Below, piece by piece: positions 40,991 through 51,699 of a stretch of 64,000 bases of DNA. Below the pieces are notes generated by a model. The model made no database searches and was not told the origin of the DNA. It saw nothing but the letters and a program-made list of their open reading frames with translations. The stretch lies in assembly GCA_963281255.1 (NCBI GenBank), contig OY725502.1, forward strand, positions 1,736,001-1,800,000. Reading direction: 5' to 3'. The translations under genes were made by a program, and so were the position numbers. How positions within the stretch are numbered: position 1 is the first letter of the stretch; every line of letters starts with the position of its first letter. The stretch comes from Aphrocallistes beatrix. Lineage: Eukaryota; Porifera; Hexactinellida; Sceptrulophora; Aphrocallistidae.

Positions 40991-43208
40991 TAATATATAA
41001 ATAGTCTTCGCGCGGGCGGGACGACACAGTCTAGAGGTGAACAAACCGAACAAATGCTAGTGGAGTTGAAGTTAGGAGGTGAATGTGAACGAACTGAGCG
41101 TACGTCAATTTGAAATGAACTGAATTCTGTTTATTCAGTCGGTTCGTGGACCTTTCATTCTCTGCTTTTATCTTCCTTCTTTAGCGATCTTATTTTCGTT
41201 TTCGAACGTGGTAAACTCTATCTGTTCTAAAAATTTCCTCAAGAATGATTAACCAGGGAGAGGAACACCACAGAACAAATCCTATGACGGAACACAACAC
41301 CAAGCTGGGAGTATAAGGATGCTTTAAGTCGGACCCACAGAACGCAGTTGATTAAATCCTAGGGATACGAAACACAGGAAACTGAATTAATAGATTCTGA
41401 AGCAACATTAAACTTAGGATGGGAGGAATGAATCGCATATATCTGACCTTAGACAAAACCTTATTCTCAAGTCAATTATGAGTAAAGAGATTTTTGAAAT
41501 TAATACCAGGGGGAATTTAAAAATTCCAGGGAGTGGCATTGTCCTCCTTTTATGACACCTCCTCTCCCATGGCGACGTCTTTATTCTAAACTTCTCATAC
41601 ATACATATATACGCAGTGAATTGCAGATATTCATATGTTTAATTTAAGCAAAGTATTGTAACAACATTATAATGTAGATTGTATTATTACTGAGTTCCTA
41701 CTTGGCGAAACAAAGTTGGAATAATTTGTTTTTTGAAATATTCCCATTCAGCGCTGCGTAAAGTAGAAAATATATATGGACAAGTATTTATTGCAATTTA
41801 TTTGGGGTTTACTAGGAGTATCGGCGTTGCATACGTAGAGTATAGGAAAAAATGTATTTTAATACTAACCACGAAATATAGTTCATCCAAATACAGTTAA
41901 GGTGAACAAATTTTGGATACATGTATCTATTGAAAATCATACAGCTGAAGTGGAGAGAAACGGATGTACCATTATTTTGGAAAATATATTCAATTACAAG
42001 TAATTCCATTGGTTGCCAAAATGATGTAACAAAAATTAAATTGAAAAAATTCAATTTAATTGCCAGAATAAGATTAAATTCGTCTCTAGTGTTTTATTTT
42101 AATTAATTATTTACGCATTCAAAATTGCTCGTCTTTGAGACTTTCAAATCAATTCTTTATTTCAATGTAAATCTAATCCTGTGCAACCTAACAATGTCAT
42201 TGACCATAATTATTATATAAGATGGTGATTAATGACACAAAAGTTGATAATGTCACTCCTAACAATAATTATTCGGGTTAAAAGATCCAAACTGAGAAAT
42301 TTCAATGTATAACTAACTAATTTGAGATCAGATATAAAGTATCTCTATGATTAGATTGAAAAATCTGTCAAAAATAGGTCAATTTTAATAGTATTTATAC
42401 ATTTCTAGATTAACAAAATATGTTCCCATACTCTCCATATGCAACCTCGATAATGCTAGTAAACCCCGAAATAATTTGTAAATAAATGTAATTCCTACTT
42501 TATGCAGCACTAAGTAGGAATATTTCAAAAACTCCAACATTACACAGAACATTACTACGACTCCAGTAAGGTATGAATTCTGGATCTTGCTCTTAGAAAG
42601 GTATCTCCTTTATTAAATGTGAAGCTATGATACTACGATTTTAGTCGAAACATAGGATATCCAGGCTTATCCCCTTCCCATCCCGTCTAGGTTTTAGTTA
42701 CAACCAATTTTTCTGAAATACTACAATAAACAGCGCATTAGCTTAGAAACAATCAGCCATGCGCCAAATTCAACCAGTGCGTGCCCAAAGTATTTTAATT
42801 TTTAATATATGATTTTCCGGCACTAGAAAACTATTACTTATTCTGATAGCTGAGGTTGTAGGTATTTAGAATTTTACTACTACATCAGCTCTCTTACAGT
42901 CGAACCTCATTAATGATCACTTAATATAACGGGCATTTGCGAGAATACCACCTGTGCCATTTTACAATACCTGTTCCAAGCGATGATCATGGCCGGCGCC
43001 ATGTATTCTGAGGTGTCTGGACACCCAAAGACTATACATTATCAGTTAACCTCAAATACAATAAACTAACCTAGTAGGTGTCCAAGCGCCGCACATGTCC
43101 TGCCTTTGAGGCAGTGAGGATCCGGACACCCAGGACACCTCGTTGCGGCGGCCCTGCTTAATACTTATCATATATATTTTGTTACAGAAAGTGCAGCCTT
43201 GTAGATAG
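40991..43208. other. noncoding; weak inverted repeat 41700-42545
   Basis: No gene recognised. Segments near 41700-41830 and 42455-42545 are imperfect reverse complements (GGAATATTTC and TTTACTAG... blocks), suggesting an old foldback element. 42650-42770 is the uninterrupted relative of the flanks of the hAT-like copy at 39421. 42985-43155 carries GGCCGGCGCC and CGGCGGCCCTG ends of a further hAT-type remnant. Confidence 0.45.
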
Positions 43209-43895
43209 CAGGGCTGGGGTTGGTTAACCGATTTTATTGTTCGGTTATTTTGGTTTCCTCCAGGGCGGTTAACCGGTTAACCGATACCAGTATTAATTGG
43301 TTGAAGTATGGATTTTGGACTAAGCTTTAACCTGATATTGAAAAAATTGATAATTTTCAGTGGTCTCGAAATATACTAGTTAGAAAATGGGAATTCTATT
43401 ACATTTACGAATTTTTAGAAGTACAGTCACCCTCGCTAGTCCGAACCTCGCCAATCCGAACCCTCGCTAATCCGAACACTTCATTCTTAAAATCCGAACG
43501 CCCAAAATATAATTTTTTTCGCCTCTATGATTTGAATAAACGTTTATAAACTAAAACTTATCATTAAGATTGAGAAACCTCGTTAAATAAGCAATCATAG
43601 CGAAATAATATCCTTAATATTCTAACAATACAAATTTATTATAATTAATGCCCTATTGAATTAGTGTTATTTCACTAATCGGAACAAATTCACTAATCCG
43701 AACGATTTTTTCGAACATTGGAACAGAACTGTTCGGATTAGCGAGGGTGTACTGTAATATTTTTGAATCTCCTTCGAAAAACAAAGAAATTAGTGTGAAT
43801 ATTTAGAAAATAAAGCAGATCGGCTAACCGATCTAAGATTTCTTAACCGTTAACCGAGATTGACGGCGGTTAGCCGGTTAACCGAATCCAGCCTT
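43209..43895. mobile_element. nonautonomous hAT-like element, copy 3, with 8-bp target duplication
   Basis: Starts CAGGGCTGG and ends CCAGCCTT, flanked by GTAGATAG at 43201-43208 and 43896-43903. It has the GGTTAACC-rich ends of copies 1 and 2. It is longer because a pogo-like MITE (43424-43754) is inserted. Confidence 0.8.
43424..43754. repeat. pogo-like MITE nested in the hAT-like element
   Basis: 331 bp, starting CAGTCACCCTCGCTAGTCCG and ending GCGAGGGTGTACTG. TA on both sides (43422-43423, 43755-43756). The left end has three successive CTCGC(T/C)A(A/G)TCCGAAC blocks. Confidence 0.85.
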
Positions 43896-43934
43896 GTAGA
43901 TAGTTAATGAGATAGGTGATTGCAGAAAGAGAAC

Positions 43935-44300
43935 CAGTATATTGAATGGCGGACACTTCGTCGCAAGACATTTCGTCGCATGGCCATTTCATCCTCTGAA
44001 CATTAGTTACCGGCAACGAGTAGCGGAACTTTCGTCCCTGGAATTTTCATCCCCTGAAATGCCTCTTTCGCACCTACTTATTTTTCAATCAAAATTCCAC
44101 TTTGTCACCCTTTTTTTCAAACACACTCCACTCCAAAAACCTCAACTTCCGTTCCTTACACATTAGTGTATGTTTATTTTAATCTCTAATGAGGCGAAAT
44201 TTCCGTGAAACAGACTAAATTCCGCTACACATCGTCCGGTAACTAGTGTTCACAGGACGAAATGTCCAGGTCACAAAATGTGATACCCGCATGCGGATGA
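43935..44300. repeat. degenerate repeat with TTCGTCGC/TTCGTCCC blocks
   Basis: Opens GGCGGACACTTCGTCGCAAG and closes with ACGAAATGTCCAGGTCAC in inverted sense. A part (GGAACTTTCGTCCCTGGAAT) recurs near 48310. No coding function seen. Confidence 0.45.
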
Positions 44301-44327
44301 ACGTATTTAATATATGGATTTTTACGC

Positions 44328-44418
44328 CCGGGGGGATGAAAACCAGTGGGGTACGGCCTTTTGCGGACACCCCGCCCAAACCATCACTGACTGAGGTCTC
44401 TGAACTCTTTGGACCCAT
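44328..44418 (-). pseudogene. mariner-type transposase fragment
   Basis: About 30 codons reading SVSDGLGGVSAKGRTPLVFI PPGVKIH (written in two parts), matching the conserved central block of mariner-like transposases (W-G-G-I-S-A-x-G-x-T-P-L-V-F-I). The rest of the gene is absent. A related, longer relic lies at 48390-48963. Confidence 0.6.
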
Positions 44419-44866
44419 CGATACTCTTGTGGTAAGGAGTTGGTAATATATTTTTGACTACATATACAATGAAACAGTAAAGTGATAAAATGTGTGGTTC
44501 AAACCAATTAAATTCTAATAAAGTATACATGCATATGCTGTTTCAAAGGGGTATAATTATCGAAAGCATTTGTGATATTATTTAAATTGAATAATATCGT
44601 GCAGATTGTTTATCTTGCTTGAATGGACCAATTTGAAATGACACAAGGAGGTCGGCCAACACACACACTGTCCTAGAACTAATAATAAACTAGAGGGATG
44701 GCATAATAAATTTAAAAAATGGCTCGAAAAGTGCAGTAAATATATACGAAATTGTAAAATATGCATAATCGTCGCATTAGATGAACAATTATGCATAATT
44801 GTCGTATTAGATGAACAATTATGCATAATTGTTGATTTCGCAAATTTGTCCTAACATATATATATA

Positions 44867-45376
44867 CAAGCGCGCTTCGCTTGCTTGCGCTGCGCGGCTG
44901 GCGGACACTTCGTGTCCGCCGGAGGCTCCCTTCGGTCGCCTGGGGGTGAAATTGGTTAATTATAAGGGAGATAACATCTCTAAATATGTCCATCTTAGTT
45001 TTAAAATCGATATCACTCGAAAAATCACCAAATTTGTCAATTTTTAAATTTTGATGAGTAATGATGACGTCATAACAAAGTGATGACTCATCATTTTTTG
45101 ACGATAGTTGTATCATACGTGACGCATGTTAGTATACATTTTCTATTAAAATTTCAACCATCTATCTCCTATAATGGCTGAGTTATGCTCGAATAACTGT
45201 GTTGCTTAACTTTTAAAAATGTGACAATGACGTCATAACTCCATGATGAGTCGACATTTTGCTCTGAGCTCAGAACTTACTGGAGCCATAGCCAAAATAC
45301 TCCCACATGCCAAAAATCAGCTTTCTACGCCCGGCAGTTTCTTCAATCAATTCGTTACAGAGTTAGTAAGGATATA
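44867..45376 (-). mobile_element. Helitron-like element copy
   Basis: The minus strand runs from a truncated 5' end (TCCTTACTAAC) through TAACGAATTGATTGAAGAA to the hairpin cluster ending CTTG. Confidence 0.75.
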
Positions 45377-45426
45377 TAAATAAATGCTTACTATTAAAAC
45401 TCGATTAATGTATATTTATTTATATA

Positions 45427-45945
45427 CAAGCCCGCTTCGCTTGCTTCCGCTGCGCGGCTGGCGGACACAAAGTGTCCGCCAGAGGCGCCCTTCGGTCGCC
45501 TGGGATCACATTGGTTAATTATAAGGGAGATAACATCTCTAAATACGTCTGTCCTACTGTTATAATCTACAAGTATAACGCTCGAAAAATGACAAAATTT
45601 AACAATTTTAAAACATTTGATGAGTAATGATGACGTCATAACAAAGTGATGAGTCATCATTTTTTGATGATAGCTATATTATATGTGAGGCATGTTAGTA
45701 TACAGATTCTATTAAAATTTCAGCCTTCTATCCCCTATAATGGCTGAGTTATGCTCGAATAACTCTGTTGCTTAACTTTTTAAAATGTGACAATAACGTC
45801 ATAATTCCATGATGAGTCGACATTTTGCTCTGAGTTCAGAACTTACTGGAGCCATAGCCAAAAAACTCCCACATGCCAAAAATCAGCTTTCTGTGCCTGG
45901 CAGTTTCTTCAATCAATTCGTTACAGAGATATATATATATACGGT
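45427..45945 (-). mobile_element. Helitron-like element copy
   Basis: Same structure as the reference copy at 40444, with 3' end GCGGGCTTG. The 5' end runs into an (AT)n tract. A 5'-end fragment of another copy (45388-45420, plus sense) lies just to its left. Confidence 0.75.
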
Positions 45946-45999
45946 AATCGGTCTGGGATCGGAGATACAAATCGGATGCTGATATTTTGTGCGTCCAAA

Positions 46000-46104
46000 A
46001 TGTTATCATTACTAGAAGAATCTCAAAATTGGTATGTGGACGGTACTTTCAAAGTTGTACCAGAACAATTCTTTCAGCTGTACACGATTCACGCTCAGAT
46101 TTAA
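46000..46104 (+). pseudogene. MULE transposase fragment
   Basis: 35 codons including NWYVDGTFKVVPEQFFQLYT IH (written in two parts). This matches the start of the MULE transposase domain, whose first catalytic Asp lies in the DGTF motif. A TAA follows at 46102-46104. No FLYWCH or downstream catalytic residues are recognisable, so it is a relic. Confidence 0.6.
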
Positions 46105-46461
46105 GGACCTGATTTATTAAGAAACATTTAAAAAACATTCTTAAAATGGCAGAAATGTTAAGAAACAATGAACCTTAAATTAAAAAAGACATTCCGTATT
46201 TCCTTGAATAATAGCAGCGGCGATTAGACAGGTCACCAAATTTTCACTTGTCAATCTCATCATGAAATGAAATAATACTTTTCTAAGCTTATTTTTTGTG
46301 CTGATTTCAAATCTGGAATCGGATTTTCTCTCAGAGGTCCAGATTTCTTTATTGTTTATCTCGAAATTTTGAAAATTTATAGAAATTTAGAATTTCCAGC
46401 CAAAAAACTGAAAATCTGGACGTATAGAAGAAATCTGATTGCAGATTTGGAATCAGCACGA
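46105..46461. other. noncoding, nothing recognised
   Basis: AT-rich stretch between the MULE fragment and a truncated Helitron-like copy. An imperfect inverted pair (AAATCTGGAATCGGATTT / AAATCTGATTGCAGATTTGG) suggests decayed element ends. Confidence 0.35.
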
Positions 46462-46817
46462 AAAATTTTAAAAGTTAAGCAACACAGTTATTCGAGCATA
46501 ACTCAGCCATTATAAGGGATAGATGGTTGAAATTTTAATAGAATATGTATACTAACATGCGTCACATATGATACAACTATCGCCAAAAAATGATGAGTCA
46601 TCACTTTGTTATGACGTCATCATTAGTCATCAAAAATTTTAAAATTGACAATTTTGGTGATTTTTCGAGTGATATCGATTATAACAGTAGGACAGACATA
46701 TTTAGAGATGCTATCTCCCTTATAATTAACCAATCTGACCTCAGGCGACCGAAGGGAGCCTCCGGCGGACACGAAGTGTCCGCCAGCCGCACAGCGCAAG
46801 CAAGCGAAGCGCGCTTG
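46462..46817 (+). mobile_element. 5'-truncated Helitron-like copy ending at a head-to-tail junction
   Basis: The 3' two-thirds of the element, ending GCGCGCTTG at 46817. The next base opens a new 5' end (TCCTTACTATTAAAACTCGA, 46818), a junction with no base between. Confidence 0.75.
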
Positions 46818-46867
46818 TCCTTACTATTAAAACTCGATTATTGTTTGTCTGTGTGTGTATATATATA

Positions 46868-46952
46868 CAGTCGACTCCGCTTAATAGGGCCACATCGGTC
46901 AGAGGACATTTTGGCCCGATTAAACAGTGGCCCTATTAAGCGGAGTCGACTG
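46868..46952. repeat. 85-bp pogo-like MITE
   Basis: Inverted repeats CAGTCGACTCCGCTTAATAG and its complement at the ends, flanked by TA on both sides. It is inserted in the AT tract of a Helitron-like copy. Confidence 0.85.
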
Positions 46953-46958
46953 TATATA

Positions 46959-47490
46959 CAAGCGCGCTTCGCTTGCTTGCGCTGCGCGGCTGGCGGACAC
47001 TTTGTGTCCGCCGGAGGCTCCCTTCGGTCGCCTGGGGTCACATTGGTTAATTATAAGGGAAATAACATCACTAAATACGTCTGTCCTACTGTTATAATCG
47101 ATATCACACGAAAAATCACCAAATTTATCAATTTGTAAAATTTTGATGAGTAATGATGAGGTCATAACAAAGTGATGAGTCATCCTTTTTTGATGATTGG
47201 TCTATCATATGTGAGGTATGTTAGTATACAGATTCTATTAAAATTTCAACCTTCTATCTCCTATAATGACTGAGTTATGCTCGAATAACTGTATTGCTTA
47301 ACTTTTAAAAATGTGACAATGACGTCATAATTCCATGATGAGTCGACATTGAGCTCAGAACTTACTGGAGCCATAGCCAAAAGACTCCCACATACCAAAA
47401 ATCAGCTTTCTGCGCCTGGCAGTTTCTTCCATCAATTCGTTACAGATATATATATTTATATATATATTAATCGAGTTTTAATAGTAAGGA
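46959..47490 (-). mobile_element. Helitron-like element copy, complete
   Basis: The minus strand runs from TCCTTACTATTAAAACTCGA (47490) to GCGCGCTTG (46959). Flanked by A and T as in the reference copy. Confidence 0.8.
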
Positions 47491-47494
47491 TATA

Positions 47495-47944
47495 TCTGTA
47501 ACGAATTGATTTGGGAGTCTTTTGGCTATGGCTCTAGTAAGTTCTGAGCTCAATGTCGACTCATCATGGAATTATGACGTCATTGTCACATTTTTAAAAG
47601 TTAAGCAATACAGTTATTCGAGCATAACTCAGTCATTATAGGAGATAGAAGTTTGAAATTTTAATAGAATCTGTATACTAAAATACCTCACATATGATGT
47701 AACTATCATCAAAAAATGATGACTCATCACTTTGTTATGACATCATCATTACTCATCAAAAATTTTAAAATTTGATAAATTTAGTGATTTTTCGTGCGAT
47801 ATCCATTATAGCAGTAGGACAGACGTATTTAGGGATGTTATTTCAGTTATAATTAATCAATGTGATCCCAGGCGACCGAAGGGAGCCTCCGGCGGACACA
47901 AAGTCTCCGCCAGCCGCGCAGCGCAAGCAAGCGAAGCGCGCTTG
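47495..47944 (+). mobile_element. Helitron-like element copy
   Basis: Starts CTGTAACGAATTGATT with a short deletion after it and ends GCGCGCTTG/T. Followed by 5'-end fragments at 47967-48035. Confidence 0.7.
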
Positions 47945-48049
47945 TACATACATATATACACAAACATTAATCGAGTTTTAATAGTAAGGATATATATCTG
48001 TACCGAATTGATTGAAGAAACTGCCAGGTGCAGAATCAGAGATCCATGA

Positions 48050-48175
48050 GCTGGTTCAGGCGTTCGATTTCCTGGGAAGAAATTGACTGCCCCATTGGAT
48101 GTCGATTTTAGATGACTAGGCGCATACCCAAAAACAACAAGATGTGTCGTTTTTGGCCATTTCACTGTTCAGGTC
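48050..48175 (-). pseudogene. pogo/Tigger-type transposase fragment
   Basis: The minus strand reads HLVVFGYAPSHLKSTSNGAV then NFFPGNRTPEPAHGSLI. This fits the block around the second catalytic Asp of pogo/Tigger (DDE_1) transposases (x-L-x-x-D-N-A-P-S-H ... F-x-P-x-N-T-T). The Asp itself is replaced, and upstream sequence (EWLRDLNSEM) is in another frame. Dead fragment, moderately sure of the family. Confidence 0.5.
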
Positions 48176-48389
48176 TCGCAACCACTCTTTGAACATACAA
48201 GTATTCATCCATGCTTTCCTATTATCCTTCTATTTGAGGGTGTTGCAATTGATCGAATTTGAAGGTTTGCATTTGATCAACTAATTTTTGCATTTGATCA
48301 AGGTAAGTGGAACTTTCGTCCCTGGAATTTTCGGAAAGTGAGGCTTTTGGAGTGGAGTATGTTTGCCTCTGGGGCTGTAGGGGGTCATT

Positions 48390-48963
48390 CCTCCTTTAAT
48401 CATGCCTGGGTGAGTTTCGAGGTGTGGGCAGGTGCACCATCGTGTTGAAATATAAAAGACTCTCCAGAGAACTTGAACTGGCTAGATCTTTCAATAATAT
48501 AGAAAAGCGATACAAGAATTGATTTTCTCCTGGTGGAACAAAAACCAGGGATGTCAGACCAGTTCACGAATTCCCAGCCCAAACCATGACTGAGTGTTTT
48601 CTGACTCGCCCAACGTAATGTCACTCTTCTGGGATTGCACGAGCACTAGATGATATTCTTCTGTAATTTTGAGCTTTGCTGGTCTATCGTGAAAAACTCA
48701 TACTTTGTTAGGTAATTAGGAAATCTCGAGGACACATTTGTCACTGGAGCCGGAAATCGGTCTCCTTGCTCTGGGACTATCTTTTATCGACTCTCTTCCC
48801 TCATGAAAACGTCGGACCAGTCAACTATCGTGGAATGTGGAAGAGTTCTATCATTATAAACTTCCATCAAATCATTGTGGATGTCGGTTGGAGAAACTTG
48901 TAGTGTACGAATCTTTGCATAGGCTCGCTGCTCAATTTTAAAATCTGCGATCTCTGAAGCCAT
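48390..48963 (-). pseudogene. mariner-type transposase, degenerate
   Basis: Starts ATG at 48963 with a mariner-like N-terminal HTH (EQRAYAKIRTLQVSPTDIHN). It hits a stop after FMREESR, continues in other frames (RESIKDSPRARRP), and ends with FIFQHDGAPAHTSKLTQA, the block around the second catalytic Asp. Several stops and frame changes make it nonfunctional. The C-terminal third is absent. Confidence 0.65.
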
Positions 48964-49304
48964 AATAAATGCCAGTATATATAAATGCCCAACTAATAAT
49001 AGCCATAGTATAAAATTGAATCAAATAAAACAACCAATATATATCGCAATAACGACTACTTATTGAACGCCCGTAGTAGTAACTATTCAAAAGTTTGCTG
49101 TGAAGTTGAAAAAGGTTTTGGCTTACCTGAAGAGTTGCGAGGAAGTAGCGAAGAATTAGGAGAGAAAAGTAAAAGTAGAGAAAAATCTAATTAATTAGTT
49201 ATGAAAAAATGTATAAAAATAAATTGTAATGCCTCTATATCAAGCCTACTTAATATAAGGCCTGACAGTAAATGTACTGTCACGAAAATTTTGGTCCTAC
49301 TATG

Positions 49305-49840
49305 GACCAATTTTCCATGGAATTTTGGTCCGGGGGGACCATTTTTTTCAGGTAAAATTGGTCCGGGGGACCATTTTTTTCAGGTAAAATTGGTCCGGGG
49401 GGGGCCATTTTTTTCATGGAAAATTGGTCCGGGGGGGACCATTTTTTTCAGGGAAAATTGGTCCGGGGGGACCATTTTTTTCAGGGAATATTGGTCCGGG
49501 GGGACCATTTTTTTCATGGAAAATTGGTCCGGGGGGGGACCATTTTTTTCAGGGAAAATTGGTCCGGGGGGACCATTTTTTTCAGGGAATATTGGTCCGG
49601 GGACCATTTCTTTCAGAAAAAATTGTCTGGGAGACCAATTCTTTCATGGGACCATTTTTTTCAGGGAATATTGGTCCGGGGGGACCATTTTTTTCATGGA
49701 AAATTGGTCCGGGGGGGGACCATTTTTTTCAGGGAAAATTGGTCCGGGGGGACCATTTTTTTCAGGGAATATTGGTCCGGGGACCATTTCTTTCAGAAAA
49801 AATTGTCTGGGAGACCAATTCTTTCATGGAAAATTAGATT
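49305..49840. repeat. minisatellite built on a palindromic GGTCC...GGACC unit
   Basis: Sixteen or so ~33-37-bp units of the type TTTTTTTCAGGGAAAATTGG + TCCGGGGGGACCA. Units differ mainly in the number of G and in CAGGGA/CATGGA. A block of ~170 bp (49480-49645) is itself duplicated (49650-49820). All three plus frames stay open over much of it because of the repeat, not because it codes. Confidence 0.85.
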
Positions 49841-50082
49841 CTATCAATCATTTGACATCCTCGATTTTTATACTTTTAATTGTCGAAGTTGTTTGACCCC
49901 GGACTGACAATTCATATTTAGTATTCAATACATTAGATGGACAATACTCAGGCGTTCAAGATTCCTGAATATACTTATCCCCAATTGCATACTAATACTG
50001 TATTGTTATGGATTTGTTATATCACAGTATGATACTAAGAAGTAACTCATTCTAGTCATACCAACACTTAAACAATGGTTGT
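49841..50082. other. noncoding, nothing recognised
   Basis: Short AT-rich interval after the minisatellite. Confidence 0.4.
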
Positions 50083-50290
50083 TTACTAATATCCGGGACA
50101 GGACGGGACAGCTGCAGGATATCCCCGGTTTTAACTAAAATACTGGACATGTCCCAATAGACCAGGGTTGCTGTGGGAATGGGAGTGATTTTTCTCCCGG
50201 CGGGGATCCCCACAGGAATTTTATGGGAATGGGATGGGAATGTGAATTGACATTTAATTCCCACGGAAACCCTGATACATATTTAGCTAA
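50083..50290. repeat. element end related to the 53006/55438 inverted repeats
   Basis: GGTTGTTTACTAATATCCGG followed by GACGGGAC and GGATAT blocks, matching the terminal sequence at 53006. It is followed by a GGGAATGGGA-rich stretch. Confidence 0.5.
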
Positions 50291-50454
50291 TCTCAAATCT
50301 AAGAAGTGTATTTTATTTCTTCTGTTCTCTAAAATCTGAACTCTCATCTTATTGAGTGCCTATCTATTCCAACTATAATAACTAGACCTAATAACAGCTA
50401 CCGCAGCGCCACTGGGGCTTGACATCCTTTCCAAATGGTGATGCATTTTTCATT

Positions 50455-50665
50455 GAAATATTGGTTATGGCGGACCAAAATTCCTTATGGAAAATTGGTC
50501 CCCGGACCAAAATTCCCTGAAAAAAAGGTCCCCGGACCAAAATTCCCTGAAAAAAATGGTCCCCCCGGACCAAAATTCCATGGAAAATTGGTCCATTGTA
50601 GGACCAAAATTTTGGTCCGGGGGACCAAAATTTTCGCGGACCAATTTTCCAGTGACAGTACCATG
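50455..50665. repeat. second GGTCC/GGACC minisatellite, opposite sense
   Basis: Units of the type GGTCCCCGGACCAAAATTCC, the reverse-complement sense of the array at 49305. A further fragment lies at 56395-56560. Confidence 0.75.
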
Positions 50666-50902
50666 GATGAACAACAAGATGGAAAAATTTTATTTTCTAA
50701 AATTCCGTGAATTGAGCTATTAAGTTAACTATGCATCTCTAGGACTACCAAACATTACTGCCCTGTTACCCTGTAGTTAAAAATATCATGTATATTGAGA
50801 GTAGTAATTGGATATCATAAATTAATATTAATAGTACAAACAAACTGTACATTCTATAACATAATGAGGTAGAAATACAACACACAACAGAAATAATGAC
50901 CC

Positions 50903-50906
50903 TCTT

Positions 50907-50975
<69 letters not shown>
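50903..50975. repeat. (CT)n microsatellite
   Basis: About 70 bp of almost pure CT dinucleotide. Confidence 0.95.
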
Positions 50976-50978
<3 letters not shown>

Positions 50979-51699
50979 ATTCGGCTCTAGCTAGCAAGCG
51001 CACTAATACGCATTCAGTTTATATAATAAACAGAATCAAGGCCACCAAGAAACTACATAATAGAAAAAGAATTAACAAAATAATATAAATATACATAGTA
51101 GGAAATACAGAAGTAAACTAATAATTAAGAAAATGGCTTTTATTTACGCTTTTCTACAACTTAAGAACCAGAAAATGATAGTTCTTGACTTGAATTGCGA
51201 GAAAGCAATTCGCTGCAGTAAAAACAAAATTTCTGTAAGATGCTCCAATTGAATACTTCGCAGTTAATTAAACATAAATAGACTTCCAAATATTCGTATC
51301 ACGAATATCAATATCTTCCAAGTACGTACATCAATGAATCAACTAACGTTTTTCTAGAAGGCCACTTACTAGCAGTGGCGGCGCTAGCGGGGGGCTCGTC
51401 AATATTCTGGAGGGCCTTTATCCTTTTAATGTATGGATAAAGAAATTAAAATAACAAGTATTTAAGCTGGTCGGAAATTGTTCATGTGCTATTAGTGTGG
51501 TTTTATTTCTTTGTAATGATTCCTGCTTGGGCACAGCCCAACCCAAAGATCCCAGCAGCAGCAGGGCCGCCTCCTCACCCCGTTAATGCAGCACAGCCCG
51601 TCAAGCCCGACCCAAAGCGTGTGAGGTTGGCTATTGCAGGACCATCAGATTTATCGCAGAACCTCGAGGATAGACCTACTCAGCAAAGCTAAACTCTTA
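50976..51699. other. noncoding, nothing recognised
   Basis: AT-rich DNA with a hAT-like end near 51375 (CAGTGGCGGCGCTAGCGG). A short plus frame at 51486 shows no family signature. Confidence 0.35.

Noticed and set aside
49201..49907. Plus-strand open frames of up to 231 codons
   Set aside because: They are produced by the GGTCC minisatellite; all frames stay open with the same repeat peptides and no family motif.
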